A stretch of DNA of 64,000 nucleotides from Castor canadensis (taxonomy: Eukaryota; Chordata; Mammalia; Rodentia; Castoridae): the NCBI RefSeq assembly GCF_047511655.1, contig NC_133401.1, positions 17,908,501 to 17,972,500 of the forward strand, read 5' to 3'. Position numbers and translations under genes: made by a program. Position 1 is the stretch's first letter; every line of letters begins with the position of its first letter. Shown piece by piece: positions 63,791 to 64,000 of the stretch. A model generated the notes under the pieces. That model did not search any database and was not told the origin of the DNA. It was given only the letters and a program-made list of their open reading frames with translations.

Positions 63791-64000
63791 CAGCTGCTCT
63801 GTTTCTTCTTCCTGCTACTCAGTCCTCCCCTCTCCTCCTCCTCCTCCTTCCTCATCTCCCCTTCCTCCTCTTCCTCCTCCTCTTCCTTCTTTTCCATCTC
63901 CCCTTCCTTCTCCTCTTCCTCTTCCTCCTCTATCCCCTTCCTCTTTCACCTCCATCTTCCCTTCCTCTTCTTTCTCCTCCTCCGTTCCCTCCTCCTCCCC
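63790..64000. repeat. Polypyrimidine (CTC/CTT)n tract
   Basis: Nearly pure C/T for about 200 bp to the window edge; runs on beyond it. Confidence 0.9.

Overview
This is a piece of a placental mammal nuclear genome, almost certainly a rodent. The genes are split by introns with GT-AG borders, more than half of the non-coding DNA is interspersed repeat, and the main repeats are B1-like (7SL-derived) and ID-like (tRNA-derived) SINEs, usually fused into dimers or trimers. That SINE style, with the recurring tail around 'gagttcaaaccccagt', is what I associate with beaver (Castor) and its relatives. The species call is an inference from memory; the mammal/rodent call is firm.

Three known protein genes are present, in the order known from human chromosome 19q13.3: C5AR2 (+), DHX34 (+) and MEIS3 (-). 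C5AR2 (1376-2389) is an intact one-exon reading frame for the second C5a receptor. DHX34 (12382-36640) has 16 coding exons that join in frame to 1147 codons; a CpG-rich promoter with NRF1, ETS and CCAAT sites lies at 8700-8865, and the polyadenylation signal is at 36708. MEIS3 (50693-58578, minus strand) has 12 coding exons joining in frame to 379 codons, with a very GC-rich promoter and leader at 58570-59200. All exon joins were checked by phase arithmetic and against the remembered protein families.

Layout: 1-2400, tandem repeat, SINEs, a probable endogenous retrovirus LTR, C5AR2; 2400-8700, C5AR2 3' flank with SINEs, an old LTR, an L1 3' end and a MER2 DNA transposon; 8700-36730, DHX34; 36730-50690, intergenic DNA rich in SINEs with a MER2 copy broken by nested SINEs, a tRNA-Lys pseudogene and a homeodomain-site cluster; 50690-58600, MEIS3; 58600-64000, MEIS3 promoter and upstream DNA, with a 20-bp minisatellite (about 35 units), GA-rich and CG-rich simple repeats and A/T-rich putative control elements.

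The genes do not form a pathway. C5AR2 binds complement C5a, DHX34 acts in nonsense-mediated mRNA decay, and MEIS3 is a TALE homeodomain transcription factor. I see no bacterial, CRISPR, operon or viral-gene system. The points most worth checking are a GC-AG intron in DHX34, a trimeric SINE with a conserved linker, the 20-bp minisatellite upstream of MEIS3, and several candidate enhancers.
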